Source: Sutcliffiella horikoshii (GTDB lineage: Bacteria; Bacillota; Bacilli; Bacillales; Bacillaceae_I). Taken from it: a stretch of 64,000 bases of DNA. The position numbers and the translations under genes are program-made. Every line of letters begins with the position of its first letter. The first letter of the stretch is position 1. Where the stretch lies: the NCBI RefSeq assembly GCF_019931755.1, contig NZ_CP082918.1, forward strand, positions 290,001 to 354,000, in the 5' to 3' direction. This document shows, in pieces, positions 31,171 through 40,827 of this stretch. A model generated the notes under the pieces. It saw only the letters and a list, made by a program, of their open reading frames with translations, was not told the origin of the DNA and made no database searches.

Positions 31171-31393
31171 ATTTACAGAGTTAAATAGAAGTTTAATTTA
31201 TGTAGTTGCAATATTAATAAAGCTATTCAAAGAAAATGATTACAAGTGTAGCTACGGAAAGCTTTATAATGAATTGGAAAAACAAATTGGTGATGATGCG
31301 TTATATTTCTTTTTACCGGCAATTGATTTTTTATTTTTACTTGGTAAAGTTGACTACGATATCGATTCTGACTTCTTGGAGATGGAAATATGA
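31154..31393 (+). CDS. Probable ABC-3C middle component
   Basis: 79 aa from the ATG at 31154, preceded by GGTGA; an earlier in-frame ATG at 31133 lies further inside the previous gene. It starts M-L-K-P-D-K-F-T-E-L-N-R-S-L-I-Y-V-V and looks like a small winged-helix-type protein. Small proteins encoded immediately upstream of DUF2326-type ABC ATPases are the middle components of ABC-3C systems; this call rests on size, start pattern and position. Its stop overlaps the ATPase start (ATGA). Confidence 0.65.
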   Translation: MLKPDKFTELNRSLIYVVAILIKLFKENDYKCSYGKLYNELEKQIGDDALYFFLPAIDFLFLLGKVDYDIDSDFLEMEI

Positions 31394-33156
31394 AATTATC
31401 AAGGTTGTATAGCGATGATTCAAGGTTTAAAGATATAGAATTTAAAAATGGATTGAATATCATATTTGGTTATGTTCATGATAAAAATGTTAATGATCCC
31501 CACAATCTTGGGAAAAGTGCTCTTGTACAGCTGATAGATTTCATGCTGCTTAAGGAAGTGAAAAAAGGAAACTATTTTTACAACAAGAAAAAGGTTTTTA
31601 AGAATCATACATTTTATCTTGAATTAAAACTAAATAAAGGTGACTATTTAACAATTAGAAGATCTTTTAGTAACGTAACAAGAGTAGATATCAAAATAAT
31701 CAATTATTCTACAAAACTGTTGGATTGTGCAGAATGGGATTATACAAATTTAGTTCTAAATACTACGAGTGAAAATGTGATTCCGGCTACAGCAATTTTA
31801 AATGAAAAGTTGAACTTTGATATATTAGGAGATTATGATTATCGTAAGCTAGTAGGTTATTTTATTAGAACTCAAAACGACTATAGTGATGTTTTCCAAT
31901 TAAAGAAGTTCTCAAGCTCTACAGATCAAGTATGGAAACCTTTTGTATATGAATTATTAGGGTTTGATAGTATTCTTCTTTTTAAAAAATATGAACTAAA
32001 TAGTGAAATTGATGCTTTAAAAACAAAAATAAAAAATATGGAAGACTATTATAGTGCTTCAGATATAGATAGAATTAACGGCCAAATTGATATTCTGAAT
32101 AGAGAAAAAGAAATATTGGAACAGGATCTTGACTCCTTTAACTTCTATTTAAATGAAAAACAAATTAGTAAAGTATTAATTAATGAGATTGAAAACAAAT
32201 CGATTTCCTTACAAAACAAAGCATATAATTTACGGGCTGACATTGACCTTATTGAAAATTCTTTAGCGACGAAAGAGTTTCTTGACTTTGACTACATAAA
32301 AGAGCTTTTTGAAGAAGTCGAAATTTACTTTAGTGATCAACTTGAAAAATCATATGAAGATTTAATTAGTTTTAACAAGTCTTTACTAGAAGATAGAAGG
32401 GTTCATTTATCAAAGCTTCTTATTGACAAACAAGCAGAGCTTAAAGTTGTCGATGAAATGCTAAAAGACTTAGGAAAACAACGGTCAGACATCTTAAATG
32501 TGTTACAAGATAGTGATGTTATAAATAAATACAAAAATTTGAGAGCAAATTTAATTGAAAAGGAAAAGAGCATTCAGAGTCTTGAGACCCAAAAAGATAT
32601 AATTTCACAAACAAGAACAGATATCAAAGAGTTAAATGAAAAAAAGAAGGAACTGGAAAAAATAAATCAAACAATAGATACGAAAATAGAAAGTGGAAAT
32701 CAGGTTCTAAATGATATAAGGTATCTATTTAAGACTTACTTTGAAGCTATAACAAGTAAGAATGGAATAATTGATATTTCAACTAATACAACTTCAAATG
32801 TCGAGTTTAATGCGGGTATTATAACAGATGGTGGAGCTTTGACCCATGAAGATGAAGGTTTTTCATATCGAAAAATGCTGTGTATGTGTTTTGATTTAGC
32901 TATATTAAGCTATTATTCTAATAAAAGTTTCTTTAAATTTTTATATCATGATGGACCTTTTGAGGCATTACATGAAAATCGCAAATGGTCTTATCTTGAA
33001 TTTATTGAAGAATATTGTAATGAAAATGATGTGCAGTATATCATAAATTTAATTGATTCAGATGTCTCTAAAGATAAATTAAATAGAAGAGATATTGTAT
33101 GTGAGCTTGAGCAAACTGAAGATGGATCAGGTGCGTTATTTGGTTTCAAGTATTAG
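31390..33156 (+). CDS. DUF2326-type ABC ATPase with coiled coil
   Basis: 588 aa. It begins M-K-L-S-R-L-Y-S-D-D-S-R-F-K-D-I-E-F and has a Walker A N-L-G-K-S-A at residues 39-44 after an insertion, as in DUF2326 proteins. Residues about 210-430 are a long coiled coil. The C-terminal DUF2326-like part contains Y-R-K-M-L-C-M-C-F-D-L-A-I-L and the Walker B-like F-L-Y-H-D-G-P-F-E-A. Such SMC-like ATPases are the core of ABC-three-component conflict systems. Very AT-rich compared with groEL, which suggests transfer. Confidence 0.85.
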   Translation: MKLSRLYSDDSRFKDIEFKNGLNIIFGYVHDKNVNDPHNLGKSALVQLIDFMLLKEVKKGNYFYNKKKVFKNHTFYLELKLNKGDYLTIRRSFSNVTRVDIKIINYSTKLLDCAEWDYTNLVLNTTSENVIPATAILNEKLNFDILGDYDYRKLVGYFIRTQNDYSDVFQLKKFSSSTDQVWKPFVYELLGFDSILLFKKYELNSEIDALKTKIKNMEDYYSASDIDRINGQIDILNREKEILEQDLDSFNFYLNEKQISKVLINEIENKSISLQNKAYNLRADIDLIENSLATKEFLDFDYIKELFEEVEIYFSDQLEKSYEDLISFNKSLLEDRRVHLSKLLIDKQAELKVVDEMLKDLGKQRSDILNVLQDSDVINKYKNLRANLIEKEKSIQSLETQKDIISQTRTDIKELNEKKKELEKINQTIDTKIESGNQVLNDIRYLFKTYFEAITSKNGIIDISTNTTSNVEFNAGIITDGGALTHEDEGFSYRKMLCMCFDLAILSYYSNKSFFKFLYHDGPFEALHENRKWSYLEFIEEYCNENDVQYIINLIDSDVSKDKLNRRDIVCELEQTEDGSGALFGFKY

Positions 33157-33184
33157 AAAGGTAAGGAATAAAGTAAAATGTATT

Positions 33185-34474
33185 ATGAAAGGATATAGTT
33201 CATTGATTAAATATATAACGAAATATAACCAAGATGATGTACCAACCTTATTTGGTCAGATAATTTTAGATATTGAGTTAATAGAAGACCCTCCGTTTTA
33301 CATAATAGTTACCGATGATAATCAAAGTTGCTTTTTAGGATATATAGAAGTGTTTGCAGAATTTATATCATGTAGAGTGGTTTCAAGAGTCTTTGAATTG
33401 AATCAAGTTTTAAAGAATCCAGATAATTATATCTTGGAACACGAAAAAGAAATTAAAGAAATTAGAGTAGGCGATTTTAAAAGTATTGAATTGAATATCA
33501 GGAGTTTAAAAGAGGCTCTCGAAGTCTCTAGTATTATAGTCTCAAATAAAAACAGTTTTTTATTTAGGGGCCAAGCAAATAAAGAATGGACGATTGAGAG
33601 TAGTTTATTTAGAAAAGGATACAATCAAAGTAAGGAACCGCAATTATATTCTGAGATTAGGCGTATAAATCATGATCAATTTAGTTCTAATGATTTTAAT
33701 CAACTAACCAGTGATATGCAACATTATGGGATTCCTACTAGGCTTGTGGATTGGACTAGCAATATTTTTAATGCAATCTATTTCGCCTGTGTAAGTGGTA
33801 TGGAAGATTTAAGTAAAGATGGAGCTGTTTTCTTAATGGATTGTCCGGAGATATTAAATGTGGATTCGGAAACTTATAAGGATATTCAATCTTTTTTAGA
33901 ATACAGATATGGTTACAAAGATGATGTAGAAGCAATATTCCCTATTCTTTCCAAAGTATATGAGTCCGATAAAAAGTATAAATTCATAGAAATTAGGCTT
34001 TCTAACGAGAGAATAAAACGCCAAAATGGTTACTTCTCCCTATGTTTTGAAGCTAGTGAAGATGAAGCCAACGGTTTTTTAAAGTATATGTTTAATGAAT
34101 ATCTAAAAAGAAATAATAGTAATGTTCCAGACCAACATCTAGATAAAGTTGTCGATCTAATAAGGATACCTCTTGATAATTCCATTAGAGATCCTATTTG
34201 TCACCGGGTTGAAGAGTATAATTCTATAGCTTCTGAGCATCCAATAGACTTGGAGGGGTTAAAGGAGGCTTTAGATAGATTCAGTAGTATTAAACCTTTT
34301 ACTCATATAATGAATGATATTCAAAAGCATGATCAGCATATAAAAATAATTATTCCTTCTACATATAAGAAAGATATTACTATTGAGTTAGATAAAGTTG
34401 GGATTAATAGTAGTACCATATATCCAGATCTAGAAGGTATGACTAAGTATATCAAGGAAAAGTATTCTAATTAA
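33185..34474 (+). CDS. FRG-domain protein
   Basis: 429 aa from the ATG at 33185; upstream in-frame ATGs lie inside the ATPase gene. The FRG domain (roughly residues 110-260) shows F-L-F-R-G-Q-A-N-K-E-W, S-S-L-F-R-K-G and M-Q-H-Y-G-I-P-T-R-L-V-D-W-T-S-N-I-F-N-A-I. FRG proteins are common in defence islands, but their reaction is not established to my knowledge. It follows the ATPase by 28 bp, so it may be the effector. The weak ribosome site AAGGTAAGG is far from the start. Confidence 0.82.
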   Translation: MKGYSSLIKYITKYNQDDVPTLFGQIILDIELIEDPPFYIIVTDDNQSCFLGYIEVFAEFISCRVVSRVFELNQVLKNPDNYILEHEKEIKEIRVGDFKSIELNIRSLKEALEVSSIIVSNKNSFLFRGQANKEWTIESSLFRKGYNQSKEPQLYSEIRRINHDQFSSNDFNQLTSDMQHYGIPTRLVDWTSNIFNAIYFACVSGMEDLSKDGAVFLMDCPEILNVDSETYKDIQSFLEYRYGYKDDVEAIFPILSKVYESDKKYKFIEIRLSNERIKRQNGYFSLCFEASEDEANGFLKYMFNEYLKRNNSNVPDQHLDKVVDLIRIPLDNSIRDPICHRVEEYNSIASEHPIDLEGLKEALDRFSSIKPFTHIMNDIQKHDQHIKIIIPSTYKKDITIELDKVGINSSTIYPDLEGMTKYIKEKYSN

Positions 34475-34489
34475 GGTGGAGGAATTAGA

Positions 34490-35401
34490 ATGGAATACAA
34501 AGAAGCTCGATTAAGAAATCTGAAAATAAAATTATATAAAGTATCACTTTCTAAAGGTAAGGTATTAGAACACTCTCATAGTATAGAAGCTATTAATAAA
34601 AAATTATTTTTCAAAAAATCTGATATAAAAGACCATATTGAATCTTTTTTTAACTCTAGTAATGAAAAATACTTAATAAAACCAGAAATAAAAAAAGAGT
34701 TTGATAATTATTTTGAGAAGTATGATCAATATTCATCAGAACAAGAAGAACTTAAGATGATATTAAAAACTAATTATGAATATATAAGAGACATTTATAT
34801 AAATTTAAAACCAACTGAAGAGGCCAATGAAAAAATTCAGAAAACAAAAGAAATAGCTGCTAAGTTGCATTGGGTATATTTACCTATATATCCTGAGCAA
34901 ACCATAATAAATTCAGGGATTATTCCCGAAGAAAATACTGAAGAATATTATGAGCACTTTCATACTATTGAAGATTTGTACAGAGTAATATATGAAAATG
35001 CTGAAATCGAATGGAATAGTATAGAAGGGGATATTAACTTGAATTCCCCATTGAAAATGAGGGTTTTCTCTTCTAGATGGGGGCATTATGATACCTATTC
35101 TGTAAAAAGAACTATGAAAGGGTGGAATTTCAAGCATTTATCATATGATGTCGATTGTTCCAAAGATGGAACAATAAATAGTACAAAGGAAGACGGACTT
35201 TATAATATATTAGCCCATGATTCAATTCAATATCCTTATGATGGGGTTAGGTATGCACTAAGAACTTTGTGGAAAATTGCGGACTCTACTAGCATGTCTT
35301 CTAAGGAATTAGAAATTAAGCTACAAGATATAGCAGATTGGATTAATGCTGTAGAGAAAGCAACAAAAAGTAATCAGCCTAATTGGGTAGGATATTATTA
35401 A
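34490..35401 (+). CDS. Unknown protein, last gene of the island operon
   Basis: 303 aa, soluble, lysine- and glutamate-rich in the first half. The C-terminal ~120 residues look like a compact domain: S-S-R-W-G-H-Y-D-T-Y-S-V, G-W-N-F-K-H-L, H-D-S-I-Q-Y-P-Y-D-G-V-R-Y-A-L and L-W-K-I-A. I do not recognise the family and give no function. It has a good AAGGTGGAGG ribosome site and follows the FRG gene by 15 bp, so it is probably co-transcribed. Confidence 0.7.
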   Translation: MEYKEARLRNLKIKLYKVSLSKGKVLEHSHSIEAINKKLFFKKSDIKDHIESFFNSSNEKYLIKPEIKKEFDNYFEKYDQYSSEQEELKMILKTNYEYIRDIYINLKPTEEANEKIQKTKEIAAKLHWVYLPIYPEQTIINSGIIPEENTEEYYEHFHTIEDLYRVIYENAEIEWNSIEGDINLNSPLKMRVFSSRWGHYDTYSVKRTMKGWNFKHLSYDVDCSKDGTINSTKEDGLYNILAHDSIQYPYDGVRYALRTLWKIADSTSMSSKELEIKLQDIADWINAVEKATKSNQPNWVGYY

Positions 35402-35507
35402 AGTCACTCATGAAAAAATGCTAACATCTTGATAACGTCATCCCATAAAAAGCAGGTGCTAAACCCCTTAATAGTAAAGGTTTTTTAGTGTGAAAATGTA
35501 AATAGGA

Positions 35508-35551
35508 AGAGGCTTTCATTAGTTGACTAAACAATAGAAAGCCTCTTTGTT
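35508..35551 (+). terminator. Terminator after the ABC-3C-like operon
   Basis: AGAGGCTTTC and GAAAGCCTCT form a 10-bp perfect stem around a 19-base loop, followed by TTGTT. Confidence 0.75.
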
Positions 35552-35617
35552 AATGTTCGGAACAATGACCATGAAAGCTTTGTCTCTATTATGAAACCAC
35601 CTCTCATCCCTCAAACC

Positions 35618-35827
35618 CTACCAAGAACACCCCGGATACCCATATATATCCTGCACTGTAAACACATCATACTGCTTCAAAGCAAACTGTGCATGGTACA
35701 AGTATTCCATCACCAATAGCTTCCCACCAGAGATCCCACATAAAACCCCCGAAGCCCCTGTCCCATCTACAAACGAGATCCCAATAGGCTGATTCATTAA
35801 GTACGGTATTTTTTGTTGCCAAGGCAT
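35618..35827 (-). CDS. Small hypothetical protein
   Basis: 69 aa from the ATG at 35827, behind GAGAGGAG; a longer frame to 35914 has no ribosome site. Sequence pattern I-G-I-S-F-V-D-G-T-G-A-S-G-V-L-C-G-I-S-G-G-K-L-L-V suggests a small beta-barrel such as an Sm-like fold, as in some Bacillus spore-coat-associated proteins, but this is only a guess. No signal peptide. Confidence 0.6.
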   Translation of the reverse strand: MPWQQKIPYLMNQPIGISFVDGTGASGVLCGISGGKLLVMEYLYHAQFALKQYDVFTVQDIYGYPGCSW

Positions 35828-35962
35828 AGCTGACACTCCTCTCCCTCTAGTGTATAACCCATATAGCCGTAAAGTGCCTGTATGAATGTTGTGGGCTGAA
35901 CATGTGTACAGCACCGTGCATAGGTTAGATGTAACAATTAAATGTGTGCAGGGGAGGCTAAT

Positions 35963-36691
35963 ATGAATAGGTATTATTACAATTCCAACTGGAGGATTAC
36001 TGGTGTGGTGGCTTCGGCAACTGGGGATGTAAATGGCGATTTGATCCCTGATAGTGTGTTTGTGACAGGTTATAGAGAATCAGAGGGTTACATCATACAG
36101 AATATGGTGCTTGGTATCCGGGATGGAGCAACAGGTGTCTCGGTTAGTATTCCTCTGAAGGAAAATATGGGGTATGATCCGATGCTGTTTTTGGGTGATT
36201 TTACGGGAGACGGGGTCAATGATATTTTCATTACCTTCCCTACAGGTGGCAGCGGTGGAACGACCAATACCTATATTTATTCTTTTGTTAACAACGAACC
36301 ACGTTTGTTGTTTGACTCGGATGCATTTAACCAAGCGTATCAATATAAGGTAACGTATAAGGACAAATATAAGGTGGAAGTAGTTAGTGAAAGAAATAAT
36401 GCTAAGTATCTTATCGATCTTTCCCTAAGGGACCCTGAGTATTTAAATGGAATTTATGATGCCAATGGCAAATTGAAGGCGCCTTTCAGTGGGTGGGTGG
36501 ATCCCATAAGCGGAATATACCCAGTTGATTTTGGATTTGATGGTGTATTTTATTTACTTGCCTATCAACAGATTGCCGGAAGCTACCATGCAGATACGGT
36601 CGGTACGATGCAGAATAGACTTAAGTGGAATGGTTATATGTTTGTGCTGGACTATCAGGATTTGGCGATCTATGGGGCTGATAACAGTTGA
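35963..36691 (+). CDS. VCBS/FG-GAP repeat protein
   Basis: 242 aa from the ATG at 35963, preceded by AGGGGAGG. Two calcium-loop repeats are clear: G-D-V-N-G-D-L-I-P-D-S-V-F-V near residue 21 and G-D-F-T-G-D-G-V-N-D-I-F-I near residue 77, the FG-GAP/VCBS pattern of beta-propeller proteins. There is no classical signal peptide. Similar single-domain proteins occur in many Bacillus genomes with no known role. Confidence 0.75.
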   Translation: MNRYYYNSNWRITGVVASATGDVNGDLIPDSVFVTGYRESEGYIIQNMVLGIRDGATGVSVSIPLKENMGYDPMLFLGDFTGDGVNDIFITFPTGGSGGTTNTYIYSFVNNEPRLLFDSDAFNQAYQYKVTYKDKYKVEVVSERNNAKYLIDLSLRDPEYLNGIYDANGKLKAPFSGWVDPISGIYPVDFGFDGVFYLLAYQQIAGSYHADTVGTMQNRLKWNGYMFVLDYQDLAIYGADNS

Positions 36692-36715
36692 AAAACATGA
36701 TTTATCATAGAGGAG

Positions 36716-36790
36716 CGGGGCGGTTCTAGCGCTCAGCAGGAAGTATGAGAACCGTCCTTCTACTTCCTGGGAGTGACAAACGGGCTTCCT
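36716..36790 (+). repeat. REP-like hairpin element 1
   Basis: GGGGCGGTTCTAGCGCTCAG, then AGGAAGTATGAGAACCGTCC and TTCTACTTCCTGG: GGTTCT pairs with AGAACC and AGGAAGTA with TACTTCCT. Nearly the same block lies at 41733-41810 before the second ygjP copy. Confidence 0.75.
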
Positions 36791-36892
36791 TTTGGGATTA
36801 GGGTTTTGGAGTAAGGAATTAATCTCCGCTACTTTTTAAAGGCGAAATTTTATATAATTACTTGAAAAAGTACATTGAAGTAAGGTGATAAA

Positions 36893-37600
36893 ATGATACA
36901 TACATATTCAGGAGAAACCATCCATTTTGAGATAAAATACAAAAATCGCAAATCCATTGCCATTCATATGGACGTCTATGGAAATGTGGAAGTCCAGGCT
37001 CCTAAAGGTACACAGGATGAAAAAGTGATTCAATTGCTGGAGGAAAAGTGGGAACTGATTCAAGAAAAATCAAAAAAGATGAAGGACAGGCTGCTTGGGC
37101 AGCAGGAGAAGGAATACAGTCAGGAGGAGAGGGTTCTTTATTTAGGAAACACCTATCCTGTAAAGGTTTATCAAGATACTACTATTGAACAAGATTATGT
37201 CGTGTTTGATGAGAAACATATAAATGTATATGTGAAACAGGTGGAGGACGGAAGGATAAAACAAGCTTTAAAGAGATTTTATTACCAGCAATGCAAAGCT
37301 ATAGTGGAGAAGAGTGTAAGATCCTATCAAAGTAACTTTAAAGTAAAACCACGGTCTATCCGTATATCTGATAGTAAGACTACATGGGGAACCTGTGATT
37401 CCCAATTACAGTTAACTTTCAATTGGAAGTTGGCCATGGCTCCAATGAAAGTAATCGATTATGTAGTAGTACACGAAATGTGCCATATGATTCATCTTAA
37501 TCACGACCGCTCCTTCTGGCGGCTTGTAGGAAAAATATCGCCTGATTATAAAGAACAGGAAAATTGGTTGGCGCTGTCAAGTTGGAAGATGACTATTTAG
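36893..37600 (+). CDS. YgjP-type (DUF45) metal-dependent hydrolase, copy 1
   Basis: 235 aa. The zinc motif H-E-M-C-H is at residues 194-198, with H-L-N-H at 201-204, preceded by the family block T-T-W-G-T-C-D and L-T-F-N-W-K-L near 163-179. YgjP proteins are predicted M48/SprT-related metallopeptidases of unknown substrate. TATAAT lies about 40 bases upstream of the start, behind AAGGTG. A second copy at 41836 differs at nine residues. Confidence 0.85.
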   Translation: MIHTYSGETIHFEIKYKNRKSIAIHMDVYGNVEVQAPKGTQDEKVIQLLEEKWELIQEKSKKMKDRLLGQQEKEYSQEERVLYLGNTYPVKVYQDTTIEQDYVVFDEKHINVYVKQVEDGRIKQALKRFYYQQCKAIVEKSVRSYQSNFKVKPRSIRISDSKTTWGTCDSQLQLTFNWKLAMAPMKVIDYVVVHEMCHMIHLNHDRSFWRLVGKISPDYKEQENWLALSSWKMTI

Positions 37601-37656
37601 GCAGGAGAGGCTTAGGGAAGGAGGACAGGTTTCATGGATCCAACAAAAATTCAAAA

Positions 37657-37685
37657 GGAAGCAGAAGGACCGTCCCCCTGCTTCC
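37657..37685 (+). repeat. REP-like hairpin element 2
   Basis: GGAAGCAG and CTGCTTCC form a perfect 8-bp stem around GGACCGTCC, itself an inverted repeat. It interrupts a short frame starting ATGGATCCAACA (37634), which matches the start of the small gene behind the second ygjP copy. The rest of 37686-37878 is AT-rich leader with nothing else seen. Confidence 0.75.
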
Positions 37686-37878
37686 CATTTCTATATTACT
37701 ACAGTAGTTTCATTTATGAAATATGAGGAAATGCTTATGGAAATATTTAAAAAATAATTTAAATTCCATATAATAGATATGTTGGGATATAATGTAGGGA
37801 GAATTAAATTTTAAATAATAAAATAATACTGCTTTAAGAACAAATAGATTAAAAAATAAAGTAAAGTGGGAGTTACCA

Positions 37879-40812
37879 GTGGAAGTTAAAGAAAAAATTG
37901 AAAAGTTTAGTCAGGAGTATGAGTTAAGTCAATTTACTTTTAGTAATTATTGTAGCACCGTTGCGAACATTTTAAAGTCATTATTAAAAAAGCATTCTCT
38001 CCAGTATCAAATTGTAGCAAGCCGTTTAAAAGATTTTTCATCAATAGAAAATAAATTGATAAAGGGCTCTTTACCTGAGGGTATAAGCACTATTTTTGAT
38101 ATAGATGATATAGCAGGTTGTCGTGTTATTTTTTATTTGGAAAGTGATATCCAGAAGTTTTCAAATTTGCTTTATGATGAGTTTATGGTTGAGAAGCATA
38201 ACTTGAGATATTCAGAGGATGGGTATAACGCTTTACACTTAGTAGTAAAGCTTAATAAAAATAGGTTAGAATTGATGGAATATGCGGAGTTTAATGAATT
38301 AAAGTGTGAAATACAATTGACAACAGTTCTTTTTCACGCTTGGTCGGAAATGTCACATAATATTATATATAAGCTTCCCGATGGACTTTCAGAGTTTGAT
38401 GAACAATCTGTTAATGCTCTTAAAAAACAATTCGGAGAGGTCATGAAAAATCAAATTAAGCCTGCTAGTTATACTTTTGAATTTATAAATGAGAGGTTTG
38501 AAAAACTAAAGCAAGGTAAACAGATTTTCGATGTAAATTTTTTGCAGAGCATCATGTTTGCATTATCACGTAATGAAGTTTATGAAAAAGTAAGTTTGCT
38601 TCATCAATTTATAATCGAATTTGGTGATAAGACGCCTGATGGTTTTAACTTAACAGAATTTATTCCTAAAATTATTCAAAAATCTAGAGAGCTTGAAACA
38701 ACTGATGTTGAAACTGCATTAGGAAGCATGTATGGATTTGAACATTATCATGTTGTTGAGAAATGTCTAGATATATTAAATCAAATTAGATATCTCTATT
38801 TAGAAGACACTTTAGATATACTTTTGATATTATCTATCGATGATGGACCAAAAATTAGGGAAAAAGCCATTCAGGTTCTTATTAATCTATGTAAGTATAA
38901 TTTAAAAGTTATTGATAAAGTTGGTTACTTTCCTCAAATGCAAATGGTATCCAAAATAAAAAAAGAGTTAGCTATAGCCATTGATTTTAATAAGTGGGTT
39001 GTTTTAAAAACAATTTTTTCAAATCTATTAAAGCTAGAATTTGATGACGTTTCATTTACTGATTATAAGGAAATTAGTATTCGGACAGGAACCATAGGAT
39101 TAAATTCACATCTCCAAGAAATTAGAAAAGAAGTAATTGACCTATTGGAGTATATTTATCAAAATACTTTTGAAATTGAAATTAAGGTAGAGATAATAAA
39201 GATATTAATGGAAGTCACTAACTTACCTAGAAGAGTAGAGTATAATCAGCAAATCCACGAATTAGTAAGAGAAAATGCAAATGAAGTCATTAGCTGGCTA
39301 TTGGACAATTTTGCTGGGTTTCAACTTTTGGAAATTAAGGCTATTGATGAAAATTCTTTTAGATTAAAACAATTAATACCTGAGTCTGAAGAAATAAAAA
39401 GATTAATTACTTTAATAGAAATGGACATTGAATATGAAGTTTTCAAAACTTTGGTCGGTAGTGATTTATCATATAGTAGAGACCTTGGATGGCGAGAGGC
39501 TGAAGATTTAAGACGGGCTGGCATAATTAAGTATCAGAATGAGATCAATAGTGAAAACTTCCCTTCTTGGGAAAAGAGAATAGTATCAATTGCTACTTGC
39601 TGTACCGGTACTAACTTATGGGAATTTGGAAATTTCCAAACCTTTTTATTTGGAATAGGAAAATTAAAGCCGTCATTGGCCAAAAATGTGATTATCAATA
39701 ACGAAGAAAAGTTAGAGGTTTTCCTCCCTAACTTAATTGCAGGAATATTGTATTCTGATAAGGAAAATGTTGCTAAGGAATTTATAAAAGATTGGATAAC
39801 ACAAAATAAATATATAGAGCAATGTGCAGCAGTATTTAACTTAGTTGAAGAACATGATTTTGAATTGATGGAGCAAATCTTTCTTAAAGCTTCTAAAGAG
39901 ACAAATATAAAGGCATTATTTAATTTACTTCATGCAATTATACGAAATGTCGATTGTTATGAGCAATCAAGCATTTTATTTGTTGAAATTGTTAAAGAGC
40001 TTTCAAAACATGAACAATACAATTGGACTAGCTTGATTTGGTATGATGAAAACTCAATTTTACATTTTTTAAAAGAGGAAGACTTAGAAGTTATACTAGG
40101 TGAGTTAGAAAAGTATAATACCTTAGGAGTTCATGAAGAGGAGATATTAAAGCCTACTTGTATAAAAGAGCCAGAAAAGGTTATTTATTTTTTTGGAAGA
40201 CGTATTGAAAAAGAAATACAAATGCAAAATCAGGGTAAAAACAGATTAATAGATAAATACGATGCGGTCCCGCATAATTTTTATGAATTAGATAAATTTT
40301 TAATAGATAAATCAGAAATAATTTTGCCACAGATAATACAATGGTTTAATAAATCCGAATGGTTGTACCAATGGGAAGCTGCTCAGTTAATTAAGAATAT
40401 CTTCCCTAATTTTGAACAACCACTACAGGAGTTTCTTAATACCCTAATTTTCAATGGTGAAGCGAATGAGGCTAAAATTGTTCTAAGAGTTATAAAGGAA
40501 TACGAAGGTTCTCCTGTTACATATGAAGTATGCAAAAACTTAATAAGAACAAATGTGGGAAATAAGGAAATGATGCAAGAACTAATGAGTGCATTGACAC
40601 AAACAGGAGTTGTTTCAGGGGAGTATGGGTTTGTAGAGGCTTATAAACAAATTAAGAAAGAAGTTCGTAAATGGCAGAGAGGGGAAAAAAGTCAGGAAAT
40701 TAAAACATTTGTTGTAGAATTTATGAGATATATTAATCCATTGATACTTCACGAAATTCGAAGGGCAGATAAAAATATAGAGATGATGAAAAGACGATAT
40801 AATAGTCAATGA
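37879..40812 (+). CDS. RelA/SpoT-like nucleotidyltransferase fused to a long helical-repeat region
   Basis: 977 aa, GTG start behind GTGGGAG. Residues 1-180 carry a RelA/SpoT synthetase domain: R49-x-K51-x-x-S54 with Lys59, D-I-D-D-I-A-G-C-R at 74-82, G-Y-N-A-L-H at 115-120, E144-I-Q and H-A-W-S-E-M-S-H at 153-160. The residues expected for pyrophosphate transfer are present. The remaining ~790 residues are alpha-helical and look like HEAT/ARM repeats (for example I-R-E-K-A-I-Q-V-L-I-N-L near 330). No hydrolase domain. A role as alarmone-type toxin or phage-defence effector is inference. Strongly AT-rich. Confidence 0.75.
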   Translation: MEVKEKIEKFSQEYELSQFTFSNYCSTVANILKSLLKKHSLQYQIVASRLKDFSSIENKLIKGSLPEGISTIFDIDDIAGCRVIFYLESDIQKFSNLLYDEFMVEKHNLRYSEDGYNALHLVVKLNKNRLELMEYAEFNELKCEIQLTTVLFHAWSEMSHNIIYKLPDGLSEFDEQSVNALKKQFGEVMKNQIKPASYTFEFINERFEKLKQGKQIFDVNFLQSIMFALSRNEVYEKVSLLHQFIIEFGDKTPDGFNLTEFIPKIIQKSRELETTDVETALGSMYGFEHYHVVEKCLDILNQIRYLYLEDTLDILLILSIDDGPKIREKAIQVLINLCKYNLKVIDKVGYFPQMQMVSKIKKELAIAIDFNKWVVLKTIFSNLLKLEFDDVSFTDYKEISIRTGTIGLNSHLQEIRKEVIDLLEYIYQNTFEIEIKVEIIKILMEVTNLPRRVEYNQQIHELVRENANEVISWLLDNFAGFQLLEIKAIDENSFRLKQLIPESEEIKRLITLIEMDIEYEVFKTLVGSDLSYSRDLGWREAEDLRRAGIIKYQNEINSENFPSWEKRIVSIATCCTGTNLWEFGNFQTFLFGIGKLKPSLAKNVIINNEEKLEVFLPNLIAGILYSDKENVAKEFIKDWITQNKYIEQCAAVFNLVEEHDFELMEQIFLKASKETNIKALFNLLHAIIRNVDCYEQSSILFVEIVKELSKHEQYNWTSLIWYDENSILHFLKEEDLEVILGELEKYNTLGVHEEEILKPTCIKEPEKVIYFFGRRIEKEIQMQNQGKNRLIDKYDAVPHNFYELDKFLIDKSEIILPQIIQWFNKSEWLYQWEAAQLIKNIFPNFEQPLQEFLNTLIFNGEANEAKIVLRVIKEYEGSPVTYEVCKNLIRTNVGNKEMMQELMSALTQTGVVSGEYGFVEAYKQIKKEVRKWQRGEKSQEIKTFVVEFMRYINPLILHEIRRADKNIEMMKRRYNSQ

Positions 40813-40827
40813 CTAGCTGAAGGAAAG

